Shown here in pieces: positions 25,157-34,721 of a stretch of DNA of 64,000 nucleotides; positions within the stretch are counted from its first letter, which is position 1, and every line of letters begins with the position of its first letter. The position numbers and the translations under genes were made by a program. The notes below the pieces were generated by a model. That model saw only the letters and a program-made list of their open reading frames with translations, did not search any database and had not been told where the DNA came from. Source of the stretch: an uncultured Lachnospiraceae bacterium (GTDB lineage: Bacteria; Bacillota; Clostridia; Lachnospirales; Lachnospiraceae); NCBI GenBank assembly GCA_910578175.1, contig CAJTPF010000002.1:126024-190023 (forward strand), written 5' to 3'.

Positions 25157-25255
25157 ATAGACTCCTATACATTTATTTAATTATAGTATTTTTACACTAT
25201 ATGTTAAAACCTTTAATTCTATTCTTTTTTACAATATAATAAGATAGCGAACAAT

Positions 25256-26932
25256 TTATTCCCAATCCGGAACTTCCCAGGTTTCAGGTTCAGTTTCCAA
25301 CGATTCCGTCACAGATTCAGTTTCCGGATCCGTGATCGGTTCTGTCTCAGGCTCTGTCACAGGCTCCGTCTCAGGCTCTGTTACCGGGTCGGATACAGAC
25401 TGTGTTGGTTCTGTTAGCGGATCCGACACCGGCTGGGTTACAGGTTCCGTCACTGGTTCGGTTATTGATTCTGTTTCCGGCCTGGTTATGGGCTGTGTTT
25501 CATTATTTCCCGTGCTCTGTGTCCGGTTATCAGATGTGGAAGGGTCCGTTACCTGATTGACTGCCGGTTTTGTAATACTGTTCTGATCTTCCGTCACATG
25601 ATTTACTGTTGTTGGTTTCCGGCTGCCTGAAGTAACCGTTTCTGCCGGTGTATCCTTTACGGATATTGTTATAATGTATTTACACTGACGATCGTTTGCA
25701 TCCCGTACCGAATATTCTATCCGCATGGTTCCCGTATAAGCCGGCTGGATAATGTGCTCATTCCGTGTACGCTCTGTTGTTTCATTGTAAACAGGTACGG
25801 AACCTATAAACTGGTTCCTTAAATCATAATAATACACGTCTAATTTCCATGTATTGACCTGTGCAGAATCACTGAGGCTACCATTTACAACTAAAGACCG
25901 GTTCTTTTCAATGCTCCATGACAGGGATTCCGATACTGTATTATCGTTTTCATTAGCAGAATCTTTATATAATATACTTTTTACATAATCATGGCCCGCT
26001 CCGGAAATTTGGATATTAAAGTTAAAACCGTTTAATCTTGCAAAATTTTTTGATAATGCCATATATGATTCAATTTTATAAACAGTATACTTATCCGGAT
26101 GATCCTCTATATTTTGAGAAAACTTATCATACCGGTTTAACATTTTATCAGCACTTTTCTCCTCATTTGCCGGATCAAACACATAATAATCATTATCAAG
26201 AATGATCGCTACATAACCGTAGTTATAATCATGCCCTGAAACATAGTGTGCATTCACACCGATTTTTCTTAAAAGAACGGTAAACAGACTGGCAATATCC
26301 CTGCTGTCTCCTCTGTATTCATTTTCCAACAGCCGGTTTGCCCTGTAAACGATTTCCAGATCGAGTTCCGATTCATACCGCATATCCGAAAAAGCCTCTC
26401 CCATGCTGTCAGTTCCCTGTTCATCTGTTATTTGTGTATAATAATGCAGATAATCATAACTGTTCTTTATTTTTTCATAAACCGACATGTCATCTGTACA
26501 GACTTTACTGATGATCGTATCTACCTTACTATCCAAATCCATATTTCCTGTTCCTGCCGGAGAAAGAATCATTTGATTTATTTTGTTTTTTATATCCGAC
26601 GGTGTTGTTGCATCCAAGTACGGACTCTGAAATATATCATCTTTTATTTCCTCATCTCTGCCTGTCTGTTCCTCTTTATCGGTTTCCCTTCCGGTTGTTT
26701 GTTCCTTTTCGGATTGAGGTACTATATTGGCTTTTGAAACAGCGCTGATAAACAAAAAAGAATAAAAACATAACACAACAACACCAAATGCGGTCATAAT
26801 AAGTTTTATCTTATTCTTTTTACAGTAAGTACGCCAGTCAAAATTCTTTAAAGACTTTTTTATATTATCAATATAAATTATAAATTTTTGCTTCAATTTC
26901 AATACCTCATATAATTTAATCTTATTTTCCAA
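25256..26932 (-). CDS. Membrane-anchored transglutaminase-like protein lacking the catalytic Cys, with Thr/Glu/Pro repeat tail
   Basis: A 558-residue protein: basic N-terminus, one membrane helix (~residues 43-65, LIMTAFGVVVLCFYSFLFIS), then an extracytoplasmic transglutaminase-like domain (~105-270). Its core reads YRGDSRDIASLFTVLLRKIG, then NAHYVSGH and YYVFDPAN. Active members have G-x-C-x-D where this has G-D-S-R-D, and the H-x-W segment is replaced by YGYVAI, so it is probably non-catalytic. A beta-sandwich-like region follows, then a C-terminal ~90 residues of near-repeats built on T-E-P-[VI]-T-x-P-x (encoded about 25270-25500). It is the last gene of the glycopolymer operon, overlapping the previous gene by 11 nt; it may bind wall or polymer. 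Confidence 0.65.
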   Translation of the reverse strand: MENKIKLYEVLKLKQKFIIYIDNIKKSLKNFDWRTYCKKNKIKLIMTAFGVVVLCFYSFLFISAVSKANIVPQSEKEQTTGRETDKEEQTGRDEEIKDDIFQSPYLDATTPSDIKNKINQMILSPAGTGNMDLDSKVDTIISKVCTDDMSVYEKIKNSYDYLHYYTQITDEQGTDSMGEAFSDMRYESELDLEIVYRANRLLENEYRGDSRDIASLFTVLLRKIGVNAHYVSGHDYNYGYVAIILDNDYYVFDPANEEKSADKMLNRYDKFSQNIEDHPDKYTVYKIESYMALSKNFARLNGFNFNIQISGAGHDYVKSILYKDSANENDNTVSESLSWSIEKNRSLVVNGSLSDSAQVNTWKLDVYYYDLRNQFIGSVPVYNETTERTRNEHIIQPAYTGTMRIEYSVRDANDRQCKYIITISVKDTPAETVTSGSRKPTTVNHVTEDQNSITKPAVNQVTDPSTSDNRTQSTGNNETQPITRPETESITEPVTEPVTQPVSDPLTEPTQSVSDPVTEPETEPVTEPETEPITDPETESVTESLETEPETWEVPDWE

Positions 26933-27884
26933 ATAAGAACCTGTTTAAAATAATTACTTTCTTACTGATAAATATTGATATTATAATACAGATGAAAGCT
27001 GCTATAAAGGTTATGGTTATGCGTATAATACCTTCTCCGATTCCAAATCCCAGAAACAATATCTGTAACAAATAAAACTCAAGCGAATATCTGCCTATCC
27101 ATTTCAGAATTGTAACCGCCGGTTTGATCTTAAGAATTCCGATTTCTGTAACTGCATAAACACAAAGCATTCCCAAAACAGCTAAAACCGATGCAATTAT
27201 AACATTTGTGTCAAAGCTCCACATATTTCCTAAATACAGCCATGCCGGAACCAAAACCAGTAAATATTTAATGTACTCTTTTTTAAATATTGAAGTAATC
27301 TGATCTTTATATTCTGCCATACAATATCCCAGAATATAAAACGGAAAATAACAGCGAATCCTGTATATTCCAAAGGTTCTGACACCGCCTCCAAAAAATA
27401 CCAAAATCACTGCAACCATAGCCAAAAACAACAGTTTATATTTTCCTGCAATTTTTTTTCCAATCCAGACAAGCAAGGCAGATATAAATACAACATACAA
27501 AAACCAAATGACATAATCCGGACGGAGCAAAATCATTTTAAAATATTCTTTGAAAGTCTCAGGAAATGTCACAGACGGGAGCAGACCGGTAAATTTCAAG
27601 TCTTTCAGCCAATAAATCATCAGAGTCCAAAGATATGTCGGATATATCAGTCTGAGTATTTTATTTTTTAAATTAAATCTATCTGAATATATTGAAGTAT
27701 ATCCTGATAAAAGAATGAAAAAAGGCATATGAAATGTGTATATGATCTTAAAAAGATACATTGATTCATATGTATAAGGAAAAGACCTCTGCACGGCATG
27801 GCCCAATAATACAAGCAATGCCAGTTCACCTCTTAAAACATCAACTGTAACATTTCTGTCTTTTTTCTCCACAGTTTTTTCCAT
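26922..27884 (-). CDS. Membrane acyltransferase (Acyl_transf_3 family)
   Basis: A 320-residue polytopic protein with about ten helices and the family start VDVLRGELALLVLLGHA (R and H of the active site), then FHMPFFILLSGY. Members move acyl groups from a cytoplasmic donor onto surface sugars. GAGGA lies ahead of the ATG. The gene follows the NeuD-like acetyltransferase by 38 nt. With the other Acyl_transf_3 protein (40170-41294) it gives this operon two separate membrane acylation steps; the acceptor is unknown. Confidence 0.88.
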   Translation of the reverse strand: MEKTVEKKDRNVTVDVLRGELALLVLLGHAVQRSFPYTYESMYLFKIIYTFHMPFFILLSGYTSIYSDRFNLKNKILRLIYPTYLWTLMIYWLKDLKFTGLLPSVTFPETFKEYFKMILLRPDYVIWFLYVVFISALLVWIGKKIAGKYKLLFLAMVAVILVFFGGGVRTFGIYRIRCYFPFYILGYCMAEYKDQITSIFKKEYIKYLLVLVPAWLYLGNMWSFDTNVIIASVLAVLGMLCVYAVTEIGILKIKPAVTILKWIGRYSLEFYLLQILFLGFGIGEGIIRITITFIAAFICIIISIFISKKVIILNRFLFGK

Positions 27885-27922
27885 CTTTTTAATTCCTCAC
27901 CTGATTAAATAAAATATGAAAT

Positions 27923-28597
27923 CTAATGTTCACTTACAATTGAATTACCAAATAATTTATGTGATTCATTCTTTCTTAAAAATCGTGCCGGATTTCCAAC
28001 ATACACTCCACACGCTTCGGCAGATTTAACCAATACAGCTCCAATACCAAGGATAGAATCACTTTCCACTGTCATGTTATCCTTAACCACCGCATTTGGT
28101 CCTATAAAAACTCTTTCTCCTATTCTGGTTTCAGCTCCGACAAACGCCCCAATGGATACAAACGAATTGCTGCCAACTAAACATTCGCTTTCAACCTTTG
28201 CTCCTGCATGAACAATCACATTTTCCCCAAAAAATACATCATTTCCAATATAACAAAACGGAAAAATTATACAGCCTTCTCTAAATTTGGTTCCAAGTCC
28301 AAATGAGACGTTTCTGCTGATCAACGTTGCCAGCGGGTAACCTGCTTCTTTTACTCTCTGCCATATCATATCCCTATAGTACGGTTCACCAGTAGCTATA
28401 ACGATTTCCGTTTCACTGCAGGAAAAATTTTGCTTTATATCCTTAAACTTCAAAATATTAAAACCATTCCAGCTCTGTTCCGCACTGATATCGTCGATAA
28501 ATAATATCTTCTCCCATCTGTTCTCTATCTGCCCGCTTATTATCAGATTCAGAATTTCTTTTCCTAACGAACCTGAACAATATATGCCTAAAATCAT
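27923..28597 (-). CDS. NeuD/PglD-like sugar acetyltransferase (left-handed beta-helix)
   Basis: A ~224-residue protein. The N-terminal ~75 residues form a Rossmann-like UDP-sugar-binding unit (ILGIYCSGSLGKEILNLI, a degenerate G-x-G-G-x-G). From ~residue 90 hexapeptide repeats begin (GCIIFPFCYIGNDVFFGENV, then IVHAGAKVESECLVG, then RIGERVFIGPNAVV), with the His of HAGA as a candidate catalytic base. This matches enzymes that N-acetylate 4-amino sugars on nucleotide carriers. The gene directly follows the DegT aminotransferase (16-nt gap), the usual pairing for making a 4-acetamido sugar. The start at 28597 has GAGG upstream. Confidence 0.85.
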   Translation of the reverse strand: MILGIYCSGSLGKEILNLIISGQIENRWEKILFIDDISAEQSWNGFNILKFKDIKQNFSCSETEIVIATGEPYYRDMIWQRVKEAGYPLATLISRNVSFGLGTKFREGCIIFPFCYIGNDVFFGENVIVHAGAKVESECLVGSNSFVSIGAFVGAETRIGERVFIGPNAVVKDNMTVESDSILGIGAVLVKSAEACGVYVGNPARFLRKNESHKLFGNSIVSEH

Positions 28598-28613
28598 TTT
28601 CAACCTCACTGGA

Positions 28614-29735
28614 TCATTTCTTAAAATACTCTTTTATAAACAAACATACCCTGTCCACATCTTCTAAACTCAGTTCATGATATATCGGCAGAGTAAGCAC
28701 TCTGTCGCCGCTCTCTTGTGCAACCGGTAATTTTACTTCATTATATAAGTCCTTATAACACTCATAATCGGAAACAATAGGATAAAAATACTTTCTTACA
28801 AATATATTATGTTCTGCCAGAAAATCATATAATCCTTCTCTGTTTTCCTTTGTATTAATTAATACCGGTAAATATGCATAATTATATTCTGTTTTATCAC
28901 TCTCAACATGAAACATCTGAATTTCTGGTATACTCTCCAGAAGTTCTCTGTATCTTAATGTTATTTCTTTCCTCTTTAATAAAATATCTTCCATACTGTC
29001 CAAATTACATAAACCCATTGCAGCCTGAAATTCATTCATTTTAGCATTTCGTCCGACATATTCCACATGTTCTTCATCCATAATACCAAAATTCTTATAT
29101 GCATTCAGAATCTCCGCATATTCACTTTTATTGTAAGCCAGTGCTCCGCCTTCAATGGAATGAAATAATTTTGTGGCATGAAAAGAAAACATGGAAATGT
29201 CTCCGTAATTTGCAATGGATTTTCCATTTACTTTAACCGCAAATGCATGAGCTGCATCGTACAACACAATTAATCCATATTTTTTTGCAATAGACTCAAT
29301 AGCTTCCACGTTGCAAGGATGTCCGTATACATGTACAGGAAGTATTGCTACCGTCTGCTCCGTTATCAATTCCTCTATTTTATTTTCATCTATTGTTAAA
29401 TCCGACTCCTTTATATCACAGAATACAGGCTTCAATCCTGAAAGTGTGATTGCATGTGTTGTGGACGCAAATGTAAACGGTGTAGTAATCACTTCACTTC
29501 CCTGTTCAAAATCAAACATTCTCAAAGCTAACTCCAGTGCCAGGTGTCCGTTTACGGTTAATGTAATATTTCCCACATTCAGGTATTCTCTGAGACTATC
29601 CTGAAAATCATTATGCAGGGTCCCCTGATTGGTAAGAGAACAGCTTTCCCAAATAAAATCAATATATTGATTAAACTTTTCTTTTTCAGGCAGATAAGGC
29701 TTTGTTACATATATTGGTGTATTATTTTTTTCCAT
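28614..29735 (-). CDS. DegT/DnrJ/EryC1/StrS-family sugar aminotransferase
   Basis: A 373-residue PLP enzyme. NGHLALELALR binds the cofactor phosphate, LYDAAHAFAVKVNG carries the pyridine-contacting Asp, and MFSFHATKLFHSIEGGAL carries the Schiff-base Lys. These enzymes transfer an amino group from glutamate to a keto group of a nucleotide sugar, usually C3 or C4. Together with the NeuD-like acetyltransferase next to it and the WecF-like transferase two genes upstream, a C4-amination of a dTDP- or UDP-6-deoxy-4-keto sugar is the likeliest step; dehydratase and nucleotidyltransferase genes are not in the window. AGGAG precedes the ATG; it overlaps the flippase-like gene by 14 nt. Confidence 0.93.
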   Translation of the reverse strand: MEKNNTPIYVTKPYLPEKEKFNQYIDFIWESCSLTNQGTLHNDFQDSLREYLNVGNITLTVNGHLALELALRMFDFEQGSEVITTPFTFASTTHAITLSGLKPVFCDIKESDLTIDENKIEELITEQTVAILPVHVYGHPCNVEAIESIAKKYGLIVLYDAAHAFAVKVNGKSIANYGDISMFSFHATKLFHSIEGGALAYNKSEYAEILNAYKNFGIMDEEHVEYVGRNAKMNEFQAAMGLCNLDSMEDILLKRKEITLRYRELLESIPEIQMFHVESDKTEYNYAYLPVLINTKENREGLYDFLAEHNIFVRKYFYPIVSDYECYKDLYNEVKLPVAQESGDRVLTLPIYHELSLEDVDRVCLFIKEYFKK

Positions 29736-30621
29736 ATCTTTCTCCTACTGTTTTATTTTTTATCTGTAATATTGCATAGGCAATAAAATCACCGGCTATT
29801 AATATTAGTCTCTGCATTACGGCTACAATTGGAAGAATTGCACTAAATTGTCCGGTACCGATCTTAACCATTACAAATTCTTTGATACCAATACCGCCCG
29901 GAGCTCCCGGAACAACGAAACCTGCCAGCCATGATACGGACTGTATAATGGATATCTGCGCAAAATTACCAAATGCCAATGTTCCGTTATAAAAATTATA
30001 TAAATAAACAACCACCAGATTATTAATCGTAGTTGTCATAAAAATCAGCAAAAAATTCTTTGACAGCTTAAATCTGTGCGTAATTAAAATAAATAATGCA
30101 AAAATAATGACTGCGATCACATATTGTTTTCTGTATAATAAATAATTAATCAGGCAAAATGAGATTGTTACAACTACAACGTTTACTATTTCTAAAATTG
30201 TTGCCTTTAAAACTTTTTTTTGTTCAATATCATATTTTTTGGCAAGCATATTTCTTCCAACATAATGCATAACATTACTTGGCAGATATTTATATATATT
30301 GGATGTTCCATACATATATATAACTTCATTTACGCTGATTTTCTTTTGTGATTGTTCTTTCAAAATTATAAAATAAGAATAAGAATATATAAAAATCGTA
30401 AAAGTTGTTACTAAAATGATCACGATCAACGGAAAAATTAATTCCTTCGTCAAAAATGATTTATTCAGCTTTAAAATCATGGTATAAGCTGAATATATGA
30501 CATAAATTACTGCTGCAACACTGACAATTCTGCCCAGGAATTTGATCAGTTTTTTATGTTTTTCAAAGTATTCCGATAACTTTCTATATAAAGCCAGTAA
30601 CTTTTCTTTTAATTTATCCAT
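29722..30621 (-). CDS. LPG-synthase-TM/UPF0104-type flippase-like membrane protein
   Basis: A 299-residue protein with about eight helices and the family motif WLAGFVVPGAPGGIGIKE near residue 230, found in the flippase domain of MprF and related lipid-linked polymer genes. YLPSNVMHYVGRNMLAKKY (residues ~110-130) is the other conserved loop. It has no synthase domain. Within this operon it may help move lipid-linked sugars or support the polymerising glycosyltransferases. It overlaps its neighbours by 8 and 14 nt, so translation is coupled. Confidence 0.78.
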   Translation of the reverse strand: MDKLKEKLLALYRKLSEYFEKHKKLIKFLGRIVSVAAVIYVIYSAYTMILKLNKSFLTKELIFPLIVIILVTTFTIFIYSYSYFIILKEQSQKKISVNEVIYMYGTSNIYKYLPSNVMHYVGRNMLAKKYDIEQKKVLKATILEIVNVVVVTISFCLINYLLYRKQYVIAVIIFALFILITHRFKLSKNFLLIFMTTTINNLVVVYLYNFYNGTLAFGNFAQISIIQSVSWLAGFVVPGAPGGIGIKEFVMVKIGTGQFSAILPIVAVMQRLILIAGDFIAYAILQIKNKTVGERYGKK

Positions 30622-31678
30622 AAATTATTTTTCTCCAAGTATCAGCACAAATTTTCTCTGATAAAACTTTTCTAAGATTCTTATCATTTTCAATAATTAT
30701 GTTATTGTCCAGCAACGACAACTCCCCTGTTTCCCTAATACTGTTGATATCATTAACAGTGACAGCCACCCGTTTAAAAAATGCATAGGTTGTAGTTGTA
30801 CTTACAATATATACTGTTTTTTTTCTAAATATCAAGGACCAAATATTTCCTAATCCTTCCTGGCGCAAATAATTAAATATTCCAATATCCACTTTTTGTA
30901 TAATCTTATAATATTCGTTCTGAGGCAAAAAATCTGTTAATGGAATAAAACGGTTTCCAAAATATGAATATCCCATCGCAATAACCCTTTTAACATATGA
31001 TTTTTTTCCACCATAGGATAACGGGCAGTAGATTGTATCAATCTGATTATCACATATCTTTAATTTTTTCATAGCATCCATATGCCTGTTCGATTTGCTT
31101 GCCGAGTTTCCAAGCAAAATTGTATATTTATTTTTCTTCTCTTCTATACTGTCTGCCTCGCACATATCCAAACAATAATGATATAAATCATTGCATTCTA
31201 TGCATTCCGGATTTACACCATACCATTTGGTCAATAAATTGTACTCTTCTTTCAAAATAACAACAACCTTGTTAATTTTCGGAATCGCCCGTTTTCTTAA
31301 CCATTCATATGCTTTATGATAAAATCTCGGCTTGTCCAGCAATCTATAGAAATACAAATCTTTACCCCATATAACCCAGGACACCTTGCCGGCTATACTC
31401 CGGTTAAGCGCAATATACAGGAGAAGCCAGGGAGAAGCCAGAGAATGAATGATGATCTTATCTGCTTTTTTTAATTTAAAATATAACTTCAGATTTGAAA
31501 ACAGATTCAAAAAGTTTCTTATAAAGAATGTCTTTACCCCTATTTCTTTTTCAAAATATTCATCTTTTAATCCATAATGTACTAATTCAAAATCATTCAT
31601 ATCAAAATTGTTCTTCTTAAGCAGTTTAAAATAGCCTTTTGAAAATTTCTTCTGATTATTAAAAACATGTAGAACCAT
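30614..31678 (-). CDS. WecF-like (GT56, 4-acetamido-fucosyl transferase family) glycosyltransferase
   Basis: A 354-residue GT-B type protein. KVSWVIWGKDLYFY matches the W-G-x-D-L-Y motif of TDP-N-acetylfucosamine:lipid II transferase (WecF), TILLGNSASKSNRHMDA matches its nucleotide-binding loop, and IYCPLSYGG and EGLGNIWSLIFRKKTVY follow in the expected order. In enterobacteria WecF adds 4-acetamido-4,6-dideoxygalactose to a lipid-linked disaccharide for common antigen. Here the adjacent aminotransferase and acetyltransferase could provide such a sugar. The exact donor is inferred. It overlaps the flippase-like gene by 8 nt. Confidence 0.8.
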   Translation of the reverse strand: MVLHVFNNQKKFSKGYFKLLKKNNFDMNDFELVHYGLKDEYFEKEIGVKTFFIRNFLNLFSNLKLYFKLKKADKIIIHSLASPWLLLYIALNRSIAGKVSWVIWGKDLYFYRLLDKPRFYHKAYEWLRKRAIPKINKVVVILKEEYNLLTKWYGVNPECIECNDLYHYCLDMCEADSIEEKKNKYTILLGNSASKSNRHMDAMKKLKICDNQIDTIYCPLSYGGKKSYVKRVIAMGYSYFGNRFIPLTDFLPQNEYYKIIQKVDIGIFNYLRQEGLGNIWSLIFRKKTVYIVSTTTTYAFFKRVAVTVNDINSIRETGELSLLDNNIIIENDKNLRKVLSEKICADTWRKIIYG

Positions 31679-31772
31679 GATTATATCTCCTCGTTATTTC
31701 TGACATAAAATGATTTTTAACAAACTTACTAACGATTAATTTTATCTCTTACCAGTCTTGCTGTCAACCTAA

Positions 31773-34685
31773 TTAATAATATTTCGGCGATTTTTTGGTT
31801 GGAAATCTGACTGCAGTATGCTTATTGTAAATAAAGTAAGAATTTACCAATAATTTACTTGCATACATTTTACCGTTTTTTACTAAAGGATGTTCCGACA
31901 AGCTAAACATATCGCCCGGATAATCCTCCTTTAAAATCATAAATTTAACCAAACCGGTATCGCCTTGGGTCTTCAAATAAATTTTAATCTCTGCAGGTCC
32001 TGATTGAAATTTTTTTCCATCAAGTGCTACTCTGATTATATTTTTGTTCTCCAAATGTGTCTTTTTATACCAAAATTGCTCAATCTCTTCACCTTGTGAT
32101 ATCTCAATGAAAAGCCGGTCCGAATCATTCATATCTATTAGATTATATATAAATTCCAGGCCCAAATACTTATAGTTGCCGCTTTGTTCATTAAAATTTA
32201 AATATACTGTTTGATTGATTTTTAATGTTTTAGTTACACTTGTGTATATTTTTTTTTCAATTTTATCCAAGTCGTGCTTTTCCAATATACTGTTTGCTAC
32301 ATTATCACCTGAATTATTTTTTGACTGTACAATACTGTAATATAATTGTTGGTTTAATTTTTCTCCATTAACAATTATTTTATTTTCTTCTTTAATTTCA
32401 TTATCTTCATTGATCGGTTTAACCATGTATGGTACGGCATATACTTTTCCAATTCCCTCCGGACATGTCAGTACGATCCTCGCTCCACCGGTTTTAAACT
32501 GTGCGCTAGATAATATAATCTTTAACGGCTTATCATGTTCTATTGCCGATAATGATACGCACCGCACTTCTTCTGTTTCTCCCTGTATCACTGATATATA
32601 TACATTTTCATAAAAAGAGATTAACGATTTGTTATAAAAATATAGATTAATTATAACACTATCTCCCGTTAACATCTCCTCATCAAAATATATATTTTGT
32701 TCCATTATAACATCACGATTTAATTTCATATCCATGGATTTCTTAGTTCCGCTTCGATAACTGGTATAATACATAGTATCGATACGAAATTTCTTATTAA
32801 GAGGTGTCACATTTTTTCCATCCTGTATTAAACGTTCCGTTAATTCACCATTCCGTACAAGAAGATAAATATCATTATCTGGTTCGGAATAAATTAAACT
32901 CCAATTATTCATTAATTCATAGTCGTCAAGTCTATTCGTTAATAGCAGATTAACATCATCCGAATCAGGATTAACATATTCCAAATCGGTTACCATCAAT
33001 AATCGATAACGATTAAGTTCAAACTGCGCTAACGTATAATTCTGTACATATACGTCTGTATATATTTCCGGACATTCTTCTGGTGTTAGCTCATAATCAT
33101 CTAATACCCATTTCACACCCTGAAATTTTTCATTCGTAATATTTGATAATGGAATTTTCCTGTTTATTACCCCATAACCATAACAGTACAATGATACAAA
33201 CAATAATAATGTAAAAATAATATTATATTTTTTCTTAATAATCAGATACATATATATTAGAAACATCAAGATACCAACTACTGTAAGAATTATAAAATCC
33301 CGGTTTCGAAACGTTCCTTCCATTCCTCTGAACATTAATGGAACTATGGTAGTAAATGCGCCACTGGCATCGATGTTATATTTTGTTAAAGACGGAAATA
33401 TTGCTATAACACATATTACAGATATCATTAAAAATATCCCCAGCGTTATACAGATGAACATTTTTGGTATTCTACGGTTTTTAAACAAATACACGAAAAC
33501 CAGCATCACTGCCATTCCACAATATGCCGCCCAGTATCGCTGGTAAACAAACCATTTAGTTCCTATTCCGTGTTCTAACGAAGTGATCGTGGCACGAAGG
33601 GAAAAAATTGAGCCAAACAATAAAGTTCCTATCAAAAGCGATGCAATAAATAAAATCGATGTATATAATAATGCATTATTCTCATTCACCCTGACATTAC
33701 TTTTCTTTATTCTTCTTCTGCAGCTAAAAAAGAATTCTCTTACAATAAAAAAAGCTATAACAATAAATAACAATCCTATTCCGCCTGAATAAACCGCCAG
33801 AACCAATAGCTGCCCGGTTATGCATGAAAAAAACGCGCGAAGGCCTGTTAAGCTTGTCAAATATTTAACATAACTAAATCCCAATGCCAGTATTCCAGTA
33901 GAATTTCCAAGTTTTTCATCCTGTAAATATAACAGCCACAATTTATCCTGTATCAGCGATATTAAACCGGATATAAAAAAATATCCTCCAATACAAATTG
34001 TTAAAAGAATCGGGATATTTACAAATATTTTTTTCCGAAAGACATAGTATGCAACAATCGCAATGAATACAGCAAACCAGATCATAAGAAAACGCGTATG
34101 CACAGTCAGACCAAAACATAAGATCAACCCAAGGTATACAGAAAGTTTTTTCACGCTCTTGTTACGTTCAACATTCTGCTGCATATTTAACATGATATAT
34201 AAAATAATCCAACACAAAAATATTAATGGATTTTCATTGATTATGGAATCATTACTTATCATGCTGTTGTAAATACATACAGAAGCAACAGAAATTAATG
34301 CACACTCGAATTTTTTTTCTATCTTAAAAAATTTATATAAAATATTATAGCAAACAACAGCATTTAAAGCTAATAATAATGCATTATAAAATAATAATCC
34401 CTGATATATACTGCTCATATTGTCAAACAATATAAAAACCGGCGCCATAAGAAGAGAATAGCCCCATCCATAATACATTATATGAGATGTAACATTTGAC
34501 CAATCATTTCCCCCAAAAAATGCAGCTCCTGAAATAACACCAAATTCATCTGCGGCTCCATTTAACGTTGTAGGTCCTTTAAACAACAAATTTATAAGCA
34601 TTTTTGAAATCAGGATTGAAAAAAACAGAATTAATTGTATTTTGTATTTTTCAATTAATATTCCAATAATATTATCTTTTTTCAT
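31773..34685 (-). CDS. Giant GT-C-like membrane protein, paralogue 1 of 3
   Basis: A 970-residue protein: ~11-12 membrane helices in residues 1-520, then a soluble extracytoplasmic region of ~450 residues. The first outer loop reads ADEFGVISGAAFFGGNDWS, then YYGWGYSLLMAPVF; paired acidic residues in this loop are typical of GT-C glycosyltransferases that use polyprenyl-phosphate sugars. VHTRFL and IQDKLWLLYL are shared with both paralogues. The tail holds two related beta-sandwich units, each with an Ile-x-QGE strand and a G-[GP]-A-[RE]-I strand. The role is probably extracytoplasmic sugar addition to the polymer. No exact family assigned. It is 36 nt downstream of paralogue 2. Confidence 0.65.
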   Translation of the reverse strand: MKKDNIIGILIEKYKIQLILFFSILISKMLINLLFKGPTTLNGAADEFGVISGAAFFGGNDWSNVTSHIMYYGWGYSLLMAPVFILFDNMSSIYQGLLFYNALLLALNAVVCYNILYKFFKIEKKFECALISVASVCIYNSMISNDSIINENPLIFLCWIILYIMLNMQQNVERNKSVKKLSVYLGLILCFGLTVHTRFLMIWFAVFIAIVAYYVFRKKIFVNIPILLTICIGGYFFISGLISLIQDKLWLLYLQDEKLGNSTGILALGFSYVKYLTSLTGLRAFFSCITGQLLVLAVYSGGIGLLFIVIAFFIVREFFFSCRRRIKKSNVRVNENNALLYTSILFIASLLIGTLLFGSIFSLRATITSLEHGIGTKWFVYQRYWAAYCGMAVMLVFVYLFKNRRIPKMFICITLGIFLMISVICVIAIFPSLTKYNIDASGAFTTIVPLMFRGMEGTFRNRDFIILTVVGILMFLIYMYLIIKKKYNIIFTLLLFVSLYCYGYGVINRKIPLSNITNEKFQGVKWVLDDYELTPEECPEIYTDVYVQNYTLAQFELNRYRLLMVTDLEYVNPDSDDVNLLLTNRLDDYELMNNWSLIYSEPDNDIYLLVRNGELTERLIQDGKNVTPLNKKFRIDTMYYTSYRSGTKKSMDMKLNRDVIMEQNIYFDEEMLTGDSVIINLYFYNKSLISFYENVYISVIQGETEEVRCVSLSAIEHDKPLKIILSSAQFKTGGARIVLTCPEGIGKVYAVPYMVKPINEDNEIKEENKIIVNGEKLNQQLYYSIVQSKNNSGDNVANSILEKHDLDKIEKKIYTSVTKTLKINQTVYLNFNEQSGNYKYLGLEFIYNLIDMNDSDRLFIEISQGEEIEQFWYKKTHLENKNIIRVALDGKKFQSGPAEIKIYLKTQGDTGLVKFMILKEDYPGDMFSLSEHPLVKNGKMYASKLLVNSYFIYNKHTAVRFPTKKSPKYY

Positions 34686-34721
34686 AATTACATTATTTTT
34701 CCTTTCAATAAGAACAACATA

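Noticed and set aside
25332..25556. Plus-strand open frame rich in Gly, Ser, Val and Asp
   Set aside because: It is the complement of the Thr-Glu-Pro repeat tail; repeats keep the opposite strand open. No start context.
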